A stretch of DNA of 10,045 bases from Sphingobacteriaceae bacterium (GTDB taxonomy: Bacteria > Bacteroidota > Bacteroidia > Sphingobacteriales > Sphingobacteriaceae): NCBI GenBank assembly GCA_947478315.1, contig CANJWF010000031.1:1-10045 (forward strand), in the 5' to 3' direction. The notes beneath the pieces were generated by a model. That model worked only from the letters and a program-made list of their open reading frames with translations, was not told the origin of the DNA and made no database searches. The first letter of the stretch is position 1, and each line of letters begins with the position of its first letter. Made by a program: the position numbers and the translations under genes. Below, one piece after another: positions 1 through 6,447 of the stretch.

Positions 1-94
1 ATATATTTATTTGAAGGCATTAGAAATAAATGTACTCAATGAAATGAAAGCTCTGGGTCCTTCCAAAAAGCGCAAAAAAATCCAACACTTTTAG
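1..94 (+). CDS. C-terminal end of an unidentified protein (5' end outside window)
   Basis: Reading from base 2, one frame stays open for 30 codons to a TAG at 92-94, while the frame starting at base 1 hits a TGA at 40-42. The peptide begins YIYLKALEIN and ends in a basic, lysine-rich tail, SKKRKKIQHF. It lies 45 nt before the polA ATG on the same strand, so it is probably the last part of an upstream gene, possibly co-transcribed with polA. I do not recognise the family from 30 residues. The helical look of the first residues and the basic tail are the only visible traits. The frame could be fortuitous, but its length and amino-acid make-up favour real coding sequence. Confidence 0.5.
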   Translation, partial: YIYLKALEINVLNEMKALGPSKKRKKIQHF

Positions 95-139
95 TGGAGT
101 AAACAATCGCTATCCTGTTTTTATTTCTCAAATTTGTCG

Positions 140-2953
140 ATGGAAAATTTTAAAAAACTTTTTCTCTTAGATGGCATGGCGCTCATCTATAGAGCGCATT
201 TTGCATTTAGCAAAAGTCCGCGTTTTACCTCTTACGGACTCAATACTTCTGCAATGATTGGATTTACCAATACGTTAATTGAAGTATTAAAAAAAGAAAA
301 ACCTTCTCATATAGCCGTCGTATTTGATACGCAAGCACCTACCGAACGTCACCTATCTTTTGAAGGTTATAAAGCCCATCGGGAGGCGATGCCCGAAGAT
401 TTGGCAACTGCTATTCCTTATATTTTCAAAATTGTTGAAGGATTTAATATTCCTGTTATTACTTCTGATGGTTATGAGGCAGATGATATCATAGGAACTT
501 TGGCAAAAAAAGCTGAAAAAGAAGGTTTTTTAGTCTATTGCATGACGCCCGACAAAGACTTTGCTCAATTGGTGTCAGACAATATTTTTTTATATAAACC
601 TGCGAGAATGGGTAATGATGTAGAGATAATGGGAGTGAAAGAAGTATTAGAAAAATGGGAAATAGAAAATCCATTACAGGTTATAGATATTTTAGGACTT
701 TGGGGAGATGCAGTAGATAATATACCAGGTATACCGGGTATAGGAGAAAAAACTGCTAAGCAATTAATTAAGCAGTATGGTTCGGTAGAAAAAGTAATTG
801 CTAATGCGGTGGAATTGAAAGGAAAAATGCAAGAAAATGTACTCAATTTTGCTGAACAAGGTTTAATATCAAAAAAATTAGCAACCATTTTATTGGATGC
901 ACCTGTCTCTTTTGATTCTAAACAGTTGCAAGTAGACCCCCCTAGTCGTGATGTATTAGAACCTTTATTTGCTGAGTTAGAATTTAGAACATTGGGAAAA
1001 CGCGTATTTGGAGAAGAATTTAACGTGGTGCAAGTCAAGTCTAAAAATTCCACTCCACAAATGGATTTATTTTCAAATCCATTTTCAGTTGAAACCACTG
1101 CCGTACAGCAACCCTCTAATGCGCCCGTTGTTAGTGCGGAACATAGTATTAAAAATGTGTTACATGATTATCAATTGATTACTACCCCAGAGGCTCTATC
1201 TACTTTAATAACTAATCTATCTAAGCAAGTAGCATTCTGTTTTGATACTGAAACTACGGGAATTGACCCCAACCAATCCGACTTGGTGGGCATCTCCTTC
1301 TCTTATCAACAAGGAACTGGATTTTATGTCCCTATTTCTGCAGATAGAGAAGAAGCATTGAAGATAGTTGCGGCATTTAAATCGGTATTCGAAAATGCGA
1401 ACATCAGAAAAATAGGACATAACATTAAGTATGATATGATGATGCTCAAATGGTATGGCGTACAAGTGCAAGGAGAATTGTTCGATACTCTGTTAGCACA
1501 CTATTTGATTGACCCAGATACAAGGCACGGAATGGATGTATTAGCACAAAATTATTTAGCCTATACGCCCATCTCAATTACTGAGCTGATTGGTAAAAAA
1601 GGTAAAAATCAGGGTAATATGCGTGATGTGGATGTGGAGCAAATAAAAGAGTATGCCGTAGAAGATGCCGACATCACTTGGCAGCTAAGTTGCCTGTTTC
1701 AGCAACAATTGAACACCTTAAACGCCAATACACTAGCCAAAGAAGTTGAAAATCCATTGATATACGTTTTAGCCGATATGGAAAAAACAGGTGTGAAAAT
1801 TGACGCAAATCATCTACATCAATATGCAAAACAACTACAAGAAGACATATTAGTGTTGGAGCAAACCATTTATGATAAGGCAGGCGTTAAATTTAATATT
1901 GCCTCTCCCAAGCAACTAGGAGAAATATTATTTGATAAATTAAAGTTGGACGCTAAAGCAAAAAAAACAAAAACAGGACAATACCAAACTGGCGAAGATG
2001 TGTTATTGGCTTTAGCTCCAAAAAGTGATATGGTGCAAAATATTTTAGATTTCAGGCAATTACAAAAATTAAAATCCACTTACGTAGATGCTTTGCCCAC
2101 TATGATTAACGCACGAACAGGTAGAGTACATACTTCCTATAACCAAGCAGTAGCCGCAACAGGTCGGTTGAGTTCTAACAATCCCAATTTACAAAATATA
2201 CCCATCCGCACCGAACGGGGACGGGAGGTACGTAAAGCATTTATTCCAGAAAATGATGATTCCTATATTGTTTCTGCCGATTACTCTCAAATAGAACTTC
2301 GCTTAATTGCCGAAATTAGCCAAGACATCAATATGCTCGAAGCCTTTTTACAAGGAAAAGATATTCACACAGCTACAGCAGCTAAAGTTTATGGTATTCC
2401 ATTGGAGTTGGTAGATAGCACCCAACGCCGGAATGCTAAAGCTGTCAATTTCGGTATTATTTATGGACAATCTGCTTTTGGCTTATCTCAAAATTTAGGA
2501 ATTACACGTGGTGAAGCAGCTACCATTATCGAAGAATATTTTAAACAATATCCAGGTATTAAGCAATATATGAACAATACCATAGCCCAAGCACGTGAAC
2601 AAGGTTATGTTGAAACATTATTGGGAAGAAGACGTTATCTGCGTGATATTAATTCTGCTAATGCCATGACACGTGGTTTTGCAGAACGGAATGCAATTAA
2701 CGCCCCCATACAGGGCTCTGCTGCAGATATGATTAAAGTAGCTATGATAGGTATTTATCACGATTTGCAAGCACAAAAATTACAAAGCAAAATGATTATG
2801 CAGGTGCATGATGAGTTGGTGTTTGAAGTTCCCAGTTCTGAACTTGAAACTATAAAACCTATTATTCGAGAACGGATGAGTAATGCCATAAAAACTACCG
2901 TGCCTATAGAAATAGAGATAGGGCAAGGTAAAAATTGGTTAGAGGCACATTAG
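140..2953 (+). CDS. polA: DNA polymerase I
   Basis: Template-directed DNA polymerase for Okazaki-fragment maturation and repair synthesis. All three classical domains are present in about 937 residues, close to the E. coli length. The 5'-nuclease (about residues 1-290) shows LLDGMALIYRA, EADDIIGTLA, TPDKDFAQLV and GDAVDNIPGIPGIGEKTA. The 3'-5' proofreading domain (about 345-540) has its acidic residues: D369/E371 in FDTETTG, N428/D432 in HNIKYD, and Y505/D509 in YAVED. The polymerase domain has motif A DYSQIELR (D714), motif B RRNAKAVNFGIIYG (K767, F771, Y775) and motif C HDELVFE (D891). The phenylalanine at 771 is the usual bacterial dNTP-selecting form. Proofreading is therefore predicted active, unlike in Taq. 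An in-frame TTG at 134 would add two residues. I chose the ATG at 140 because ENFKKLFLLDG then follows the initiator directly, as in homologues. No clear Shine-Dalgarno is visible. It converges with metK. Confidence 0.98.
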   Translation: MENFKKLFLLDGMALIYRAHFAFSKSPRFTSYGLNTSAMIGFTNTLIEVLKKEKPSHIAVVFDTQAPTERHLSFEGYKAHREAMPEDLATAIPYIFKIVEGFNIPVITSDGYEADDIIGTLAKKAEKEGFLVYCMTPDKDFAQLVSDNIFLYKPARMGNDVEIMGVKEVLEKWEIENPLQVIDILGLWGDAVDNIPGIPGIGEKTAKQLIKQYGSVEKVIANAVELKGKMQENVLNFAEQGLISKKLATILLDAPVSFDSKQLQVDPPSRDVLEPLFAELEFRTLGKRVFGEEFNVVQVKSKNSTPQMDLFSNPFSVETTAVQQPSNAPVVSAEHSIKNVLHDYQLITTPEALSTLITNLSKQVAFCFDTETTGIDPNQSDLVGISFSYQQGTGFYVPISADREEALKIVAAFKSVFENANIRKIGHNIKYDMMMLKWYGVQVQGELFDTLLAHYLIDPDTRHGMDVLAQNYLAYTPISITELIGKKGKNQGNMRDVDVEQIKEYAVEDADITWQLSCLFQQQLNTLNANTLAKEVENPLIYVLADMEKTGVKIDANHLHQYAKQLQEDILVLEQTIYDKAGVKFNIASPKQLGEILFDKLKLDAKAKKTKTGQYQTGEDVLLALAPKSDMVQNILDFRQLQKLKSTYVDALPTMINARTGRVHTSYNQAVAATGRLSSNNPNLQNIPIRTERGREVRKAFIPENDDSYIVSADYSQIELRLIAEISQDINMLEAFLQGKDIHTATAAKVYGIPLELVDSTQRRNAKAVNFGIIYGQSAFGLSQNLGITRGEAATIIEEYFKQYPGIKQYMNNTIAQAREQGYVETLLGRRRYLRDINSANAMTRGFAERNAINAPIQGSAADMIKVAMIGIYHDLQAQKLQSKMIMQVHDELVFEVPSSELETIKPIIRERMSNAIKTTVPIEIEIGQGKNWLEAH

Positions 2954-2961
2954 CGCATTTT

Positions 2962-3007
2962 AATTTTGTGCCGAGTGGATTGTATCTTTTCTACTCGGCA
3001 CAAAATT
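2962..3007. terminator. Perfect 15-bp hairpin between convergent polA and metK, candidate bidirectional terminator
   Basis: Arms 2962-2976 (AATTTTGTGCCGAGT) and 2993-3007 are exact reverse complements around a 16-nt loop. It sits 8 nt after the polA stop and 9 nt before the metK stop, the expected place for a shared terminator. The GC core GTGCCGAGT is followed on both strands by CAAAATT rather than a run of T, so it is not a textbook intrinsic terminator. The termination role is inferred from position and stem strength. Confidence 0.7.
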
Positions 3008-3016
3008 GAACAGTAT

Positions 3017-4270
3017 TTATAATTTAAATGCTGTTTTTATTTGCTCAACAAAATCTAATTTTTCCCAAGTAAACAACTCCACTTCTACTGTTTTTTGCTC
3101 TCCGTTAGGAGAAAAAAAAGTTTTTTTCACTATTTCATTTTTTCGTCCCATGTGACCATAAGCTGCTGTCTCGGCATAAATAGGGTTGCGTAACTTTAAT
3201 CTTTTCTCGATGAAATACGGACGCATATCAAAAATTTGTGCCACTTTTTTGGCTATTTCTCCATCACTTAAACCAACCTTAGCTGTACCATAAGTATTTA
3301 CATAAATACCGCAGGGTTGAGCAACACCAATAGCATACGACACTTGCACTAAAACTTCAGTTGCAACACCTGCTGCTACTAAATTTTTGGCGATGTGACG
3401 AGTAGCATAAGCTGCCGAACGGTCCACTTTAGAGGGGTCTTTACCAGAAAAAGCTCCTCCACCATGAGCCCCCTTGCCTCCATAAGTATCCACAATAATT
3501 TTTCTACCGGTTAAACCCGTATCTCCATGTGGTCCTCCGATAACGAATTTACCCGTAGGATTGATATGGTAAACAATTTTATCGTTAAATAAGGCTTGAA
3601 TTTCAGGCTTTAGGTGCGCTTTTATACGAGGTATGAGTATGCTGATTAAATCCGATTTGATTTTTTTAAGCATATTTTCTTCTGTATCGAAGTCGTCATG
3701 TTGAGTAGAAATAACAACAGTATCTATCGCAATAGGTTTATGATTATCATCGTAAGCAATAGTTACTTGTGATTTTGCATCAGGACGTAGATACCTAATG
3801 TCTTTATTTTCACGTCTCAGCACTGCTAATTCTTGTAACAATTTGTGGGATAAATCCAGTGCTAAAGGCATATAATTTTCTGTTTCATTGGTTGCATAAC
3901 CAAACATCATACCTTGATCGCCTGCTCCTTGCTCTTCAGGTTTAGAGCGGTCTACACCTTGATTAATATCAGGCGATTGTTCGTGAATAGCAGAAAGAAT
4001 ACCGCAAGAATTGGCTTCGAACATATATTCAGATTTGGTGTATCCAATTTTACGAATCACTTCACGTGCTATCTGTTGCACATCTAAGTAGGTGGTAGAT
4101 TTAACTTCTCCCGCTAGTATTACCTGCCCTGTTGTTACTAAAGTTTCGCAGGCAACTTTTGAAGTAGCATCAAATGCTAAAAAATTATCAATTAAAGCAT
4201 CTGAAATTTGATCGGCGATTTTATCGGGATGCCCTTCCGAAACCGATTCCGAAGTAAACAAATAAGACAT
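3017..4270 (-). CDS. metK: S-adenosylmethionine synthetase (methionine adenosyltransferase)
   Basis: Makes S-adenosylmethionine from methionine and ATP in the cytosol, releasing phosphate and pyrophosphate, and so supplies the cell's main methyl donor. The 417-residue length is slightly above the roughly 385 of E. coli MetK. Family signatures are intact. The N-terminal SESVSEGHPDK has catalytic-site H14 and D16. The GAGDQG hexapeptide (115-120) starts GAGDQGMMFGYATNE. The glycine-rich P-loop-like segment is GGGAFSGKD (270-278), followed by PSKVDRSAAY, and GGPHGDTGLTGRK lies at about 245-257. The ATG at 4268-4270 gives the standard family start MSYLFTSESVSEGHP. The gene stands alone, convergent to polA and divergent from the rhodanese gene. 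A SAM-II-like aptamer lies about 95 nt upstream in its leader, so expression is probably controlled by its own product. Confidence 0.98.
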   Translation of the reverse strand: MSYLFTSESVSEGHPDKIADQISDALIDNFLAFDATSKVACETLVTTGQVILAGEVKSTTYLDVQQIAREVIRKIGYTKSEYMFEANSCGILSAIHEQSPDINQGVDRSKPEEQGAGDQGMMFGYATNETENYMPLALDLSHKLLQELAVLRRENKDIRYLRPDAKSQVTIAYDDNHKPIAIDTVVISTQHDDFDTEENMLKKIKSDLISILIPRIKAHLKPEIQALFNDKIVYHINPTGKFVIGGPHGDTGLTGRKIIVDTYGGKGAHGGGAFSGKDPSKVDRSAAYATRHIAKNLVAAGVATEVLVQVSYAIGVAQPCGIYVNTYGTAKVGLSDGEIAKKVAQIFDMRPYFIEKRLKLRNPIYAETAAYGHMGRKNEIVKKTFFSPNGEQKTVEVELFTWEKLDFVEQIKTAFKL

Positions 4271-4345
4271 TTTTATTTTATTTTTAAATTTATAGAGGAA
4301 ATTAACTACGAAGAGAGTCAGAAGCGACAGCGAATGATACCGCCC

Positions 4346-4373
4346 AAAAAGAAAAGAAACCGTTTATTGGTTT
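4346..4373 (-). terminator. Weak hairpin plus U-rich run overlapping the 3' end of the SAM-II aptamer
   Basis: On the minus strand AAACC (4373-4369), a 7-nt loop and GGUUU (4361-4357) can form a 5-bp stem, followed directly by CUUUUCUUUUU (4356-4346). This resembles a weak intrinsic terminator and would be the obvious expression platform. Its left arm uses three bases of the aptamer's GCUAAA, so the two folds exclude each other. Taken at face value, SAM binding would then prevent termination, which is the wrong direction for feedback on metK. The stem is short and the U run interrupted, so this may not be the true platform. Confidence 0.3.
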
Positions 4374-4418
4374 AGCACTTTTTTTTGAGTGGTTGCAATC
4401 AACGTAAATCGATCCACT
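4366..4418 (-). promoter_or_regulatory. SAM-II riboswitch aptamer candidate in the metK leader
   Basis: Read on the minus strand, this 53-nt element reproduces the SAM-II pseudoknot (the well-studied metX aptamer is 52 nt). Stem P1 is AGUGG (4418-4414) with CCACU (4392-4388). The loop holds the conserved GAUUUA (4410-4405) and AUUGC (4399-4395). After the stem comes an A-rich 11-nt linker (4387-4377), the same length as in the metX structure by my recollection. Then comes the conserved GCUAAA (4376-4371). The pseudoknot can form by GC of AUUGC pairing with GC of GCUAAA, extended by GUUG with CAAU. One departure is two or three extra nucleotides (AUC) between P1 and GAUUUA. Location ahead of metK makes biological sense. 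The motif match is seen in the sequence; SAM binding is inferred. Confidence 0.78.
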
Positions 4419-4434
4419 TTCATTGGTCAAAGCT

Positions 4435-4442
4435 AAAATATA
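4435..4442 (-). promoter_or_regulatory. Possible Bacteroidota -7 promoter element for metK
   Basis: The minus strand reads TATATTTT here, matching seven of eight positions of the Bacteroidota -7 consensus TAnnTTTG. A start a few bases downstream would place the SAM-II aptamer (from 4418) about 10 nt into the transcript, which fits a leader riboswitch. I do not find a good TTTG-type -33 element at the expected distance, so the call rests on the -7 box and the position of the aptamer. Confidence 0.35.
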
Positions 4443-4620
4443 TTTCCCAAAAATGGATACATACAGTCGGTAATCTTTAAAAAATTGACAGTGTATTTAC
4501 TGTTTTTTTCTCCTACTTTTGAATTCTTAAATCATTACTCATTTTTTGATGAATGTTTTAATGAAGCGTAAAATCTTTCGGTTACAGTTGTAAATTATCA
4601 CTTTCTATTAACCAATTTTT

Positions 4621-4944
4621 ATGTCAATAAAAGAAATTACTGTACAAGAACTAAAAAAAAAAATGGATGTTCAAGAAGATTTTCAATTGATTGACGTTCG
4701 CGAAATTTTTGAACATGAAATGGTTAATATAGGCGGATTACTGATGCCTATGGCCACTGTGGTAGATGAATTAGAACATATCGAAAAAAATAAACCCGTA
4801 ATTGTTTACTGTCGGAGTGGAGTGCGTAGTGCAAACATTATTGCTTATTTAGAATCACAATATGGCTTATTAAACTTATACAATCTTAAAGGAGGTATTA
4901 ATGCTTGGGCAATGGAAATAGATAATAGTTTATCTCCCTATTAA
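4621..4944 (+). CDS. Single-domain rhodanese-like sulfurtransferase
   Basis: A 107-residue protein that is one complete rhodanese domain, similar to GlpE/PspE-type proteins, with no signal peptide, so cytosolic. The start has TVQELKKKM, then the LIDVREIFEHE strand (D25, R27, E28). The active-site loop is CRSGVRS (64-70) with the persulfide-forming cysteine at C64, preceded by KPVIVYC. The GGINAW motif (about 91-96) closes the domain. All residues needed for sulfur transfer are present; the natural donor and acceptor cannot be read from sequence. It is the first gene of a plus-strand pair, with the small membrane protein gene starting 12 nt after its stop, so the two are probably co-transcribed. 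Confidence 0.92.
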   Translation: MSIKEITVQELKKKMDVQEDFQLIDVREIFEHEMVNIGGLLMPMATVVDELEHIEKNKPVIVYCRSGVRSANIIAYLESQYGLLNLYNLKGGINAWAMEIDNSLSPY

Positions 4945-4956
4945 AGATTAAATGCT

Positions 4957-5142
4957 ATGATGTGGAAAAAATTAATTTTAAACGTTTGCATCAATTTGGT
5001 GCTTATTTGTTCTTCTATAGGCATCGTATGGTCGTGGCAACACAAACACTATGCTTTTATTGTTGGTTTAGGATTTGTGTTTATCCTGTTTGTCTATTTC
5101 AAAATTAATATGATTAAGGAGGTACGTTCTAAGTTAAAATGA
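4957..5142 (+). CDS. Small two-helix inner-membrane protein, unknown function
   Basis: A 61-residue protein with two predicted membrane helices: about residues 6-27 (LILNVCINLV onward) and 32-50 (YAFIVGLGFVFILFVYFKI), joined by a short WQHKH turn. The basic tail IKEVRSKLK should lie in the cytosol, giving a hairpin with both ends inside. The layout (KK-hydrophobic-N, then a central aromatic/H-Y pair, then K-E-V-x-x-x-LK at the end) resembles small Bacteroidota DUF proteins I recall (perhaps DUF6358), but I cannot confirm the family. Two cysteines, C11 and C18, lie one i+7 turn apart in the first helix. The gene follows the rhodanese gene by 12 nt. A second ATG immediately follows the first, so the true start could be one codon later. 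Confidence 0.8.
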   Translation: MMWKKLILNVCINLVLICSSIGIVWSWQHKHYAFIVGLGFVFILFVYFKINMIKEVRSKLK

Positions 5143-5211
5143 CTTATTACAAATTTGTTGTTGTTCTCACCTTGATTTGCTAGGTTGTTATTGCTTACTC
5201 AACTGATATGA

Positions 5212-6360
5212 ATGAAAACATTTACGATTAGTTTTTCGCTACTGCTAATTAGCATTTGTTCTTCGTTTGCGCAAATTGCTAAGATTAAGTCTACTATCAG
5301 AAAATTTTATGAAAGTAATGATACTGCTCGTTCGAGTAGTCCATTATTTGTACCCGATTTTGCTGTCTCTCCTGAGAGGGGTGTAGAATTAGGGTTAATG
5401 TTGGTCAATCATTTTTATATTGATCAACAAGATTTGCAAAATTATGGTTCGTCTTATTTGGTTGGATTAGCTTATAGTACCAAACAAATGTTTAGAGGCG
5501 GAGGGCGATGGAATCTGTGGACCAAAGGTAATCAATATCATTTTTCGGGAGAGGGTTGGTATATTTATTTTCCGTTTTCTTTTTATGGTATAGGTGCTCA
5601 CACTAAACAACAAGATGGTGATTTGGTTTTTCAGCGACGCACCAAACTCAATTTAGAAGCCGAGAAAAAATTAGCACCTTTCGTTTATTCTGGTATCAAT
5701 TTAAGTTTTGAACATAATCAATTTACTCCCGACGTTTCTACGGGCGTATTTTCTTCAGGTAATACCCTTCCTTACCCTGTTTATGGTAAAGACGGAGGTA
5801 GTGTGTTGTTTATTGGTCTTAATCAAGTGCTAGATAATCGTAATTCTAGTATTTATACCACTGAGGGGTCTTATTTGAAATTTTCATACAGTTATGCCCC
5901 CGCAATTTTTAAAAATAATGCTTATGAGGGTAGTCAAGCATTAGTTAATCTTCGAAATTTTAGTCCGTTAAATGCTCAAACTGTTTTAGCACTCAATGTT
6001 CAATATCAGACTTTTCAAGGGAATTATTTGCCATTTTTTCTCATGCCAGCTTTGGGAGATAAACTTTTTAGGGGTTATTACTGGGGACGCTATCGTGATC
6101 GTAATTTAGCTGTTGTTCAATCGGAAATAAGGTATAGACCCGCTAAAAGAATAGGTATTGTAGGTATTGCTGGTTTGGGAACTGTTTTTGATCAAGATTT
6201 AAAATGGTCTGATATTAAGCCTAATTTGGGTGTAGGATTACGATATTTTTTCGATTTGGAAAAAAATCTTGCCTTGCGCTTAGATTATGTGGTAGGTGAA
6301 AAAAAGAATGGAGAAGACCGTCAACAAGGTTTTTATATAGGAGTGGGGGAAACTTTTTGA
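5212..6360 (+). CDS. Outer-membrane beta-barrel protein of the BamA/D15 (Omp85-like) family, barrel only
   Basis: A 382-residue secreted protein. Residues 1-20 are a signal peptide with likely cleavage at SSFA|Q. After a short linker, the mature part is alternating strands rich in aromatic and polar residues, typical of an outer-membrane barrel. The C-terminal region carries the Omp85-type loop-6 signature in LFRGYYWGRYRD (about 286-296), the counterpart of the BamA RGF motif. It ends in a strand terminating in phenylalanine (FYIGVGETF), the usual barrel-insertion signal. No POTRA repeats are present between the signal peptide and the barrel, so it cannot be a full BamA. It matches the short 'BamA/TamA family' or surface-antigen D15 proteins. 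Its role (transport, lipid or assembly) is not determinable here. The 69-nt gap from the preceding gene makes an independent promoter possible. Confidence 0.85.
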   Translation: MKTFTISFSLLLISICSSFAQIAKIKSTIRKFYESNDTARSSSPLFVPDFAVSPERGVELGLMLVNHFYIDQQDLQNYGSSYLVGLAYSTKQMFRGGGRWNLWTKGNQYHFSGEGWYIYFPFSFYGIGAHTKQQDGDLVFQRRTKLNLEAEKKLAPFVYSGINLSFEHNQFTPDVSTGVFSSGNTLPYPVYGKDGGSVLFIGLNQVLDNRNSSIYTTEGSYLKFSYSYAPAIFKNNAYEGSQALVNLRNFSPLNAQTVLALNVQYQTFQGNYLPFFLMPALGDKLFRGYYWGRYRDRNLAVVQSEIRYRPAKRIGIVGIAGLGTVFDQDLKWSDIKPNLGVGLRYFFDLEKNLALRLDYVVGEKKNGEDRQQGFYIGVGETF

Positions 6361-6379
6361 ATTTTTCAAATTAAGGCTT

Positions 6380-6447
6380 ATTTTAAACTAAGAAGGGAAG
6401 AGGGGGGTAAAGTATTTTACCCCCCTCTTCCCTTCTTAGTTTAAAAT
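6380..6447. terminator. Perfect 32-bp inverted repeat with 4-nt loop, bidirectional terminator candidate
   Basis: Arms 6380-6411 and 6416-6447 are exact reverse complements around loop GTAT (6412-6415). Seven further outer pairs, three of them wobbles, are possible. The left arm contains an all-purine run, AAGAAGGGAAGAGGGGGG, and the GC-rich core is followed on both strands by TTAGTTTAAAAT. It lies 19 nt after the stop of the barrel gene and includes the rmlC stop codon (6441-6443), so it should stop transcription from both convergent units. The length and perfection are well beyond an ordinary terminator. Confidence 0.85.

Larger units (their letters stand above)
4271..4620. other. 350-bp divergent intergenic region between metK and the rhodanese gene
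   Basis: This is the only long non-coding stretch. On the minus strand it holds, in transcription order, a possible -7 box (4435-4442), the SAM-II-like aptamer (4366-4418), a weak hairpin with a U-rich run (4346-4373) and a further leader of about 75 nt running into an A/T-rich start region with no Shine-Dalgarno. The half nearest the rhodanese gene (4443-4620) must carry that gene's promoter, but I cannot point to convincing -33/-7 boxes. It also contains a small palindrome, ACAGT-N6-ACTGT (4488-4503), flanked by A and T runs. I see no additional gene on either strand. Confidence 0.7.

Noticed and set aside
134..139. TTG start codon two codons before the polA ATG
   Set aside because: It would only add two residues; the ATG at 140 fits family N-termini and there is no ribosome-binding signal favouring TTG.
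710..760. Short repeated codons giving IPGIPGIG in PolA
   Set aside because: This is the normal helix-hairpin-helix region of the 5'-nuclease domain, not a DNA repeat of interest.
565..1098. 177-residue open frame on the minus strand inside polA
   Set aside because: It lies wholly antisense to a polA region with clear conserved motifs, its product has no recognisable domain, and it is rich in Ser/Asn/Thr as expected from reverse reading of AT-rich coding sequence.
5143..5211. Possible promoter with TTTG and TTGATTTG boxes before the barrel gene
   Set aside because: The boxes (5154-5157 and 5172-5179) are too close together for the Bacteroidota -33/-7 spacing, and the second lacks the TA of the consensus.
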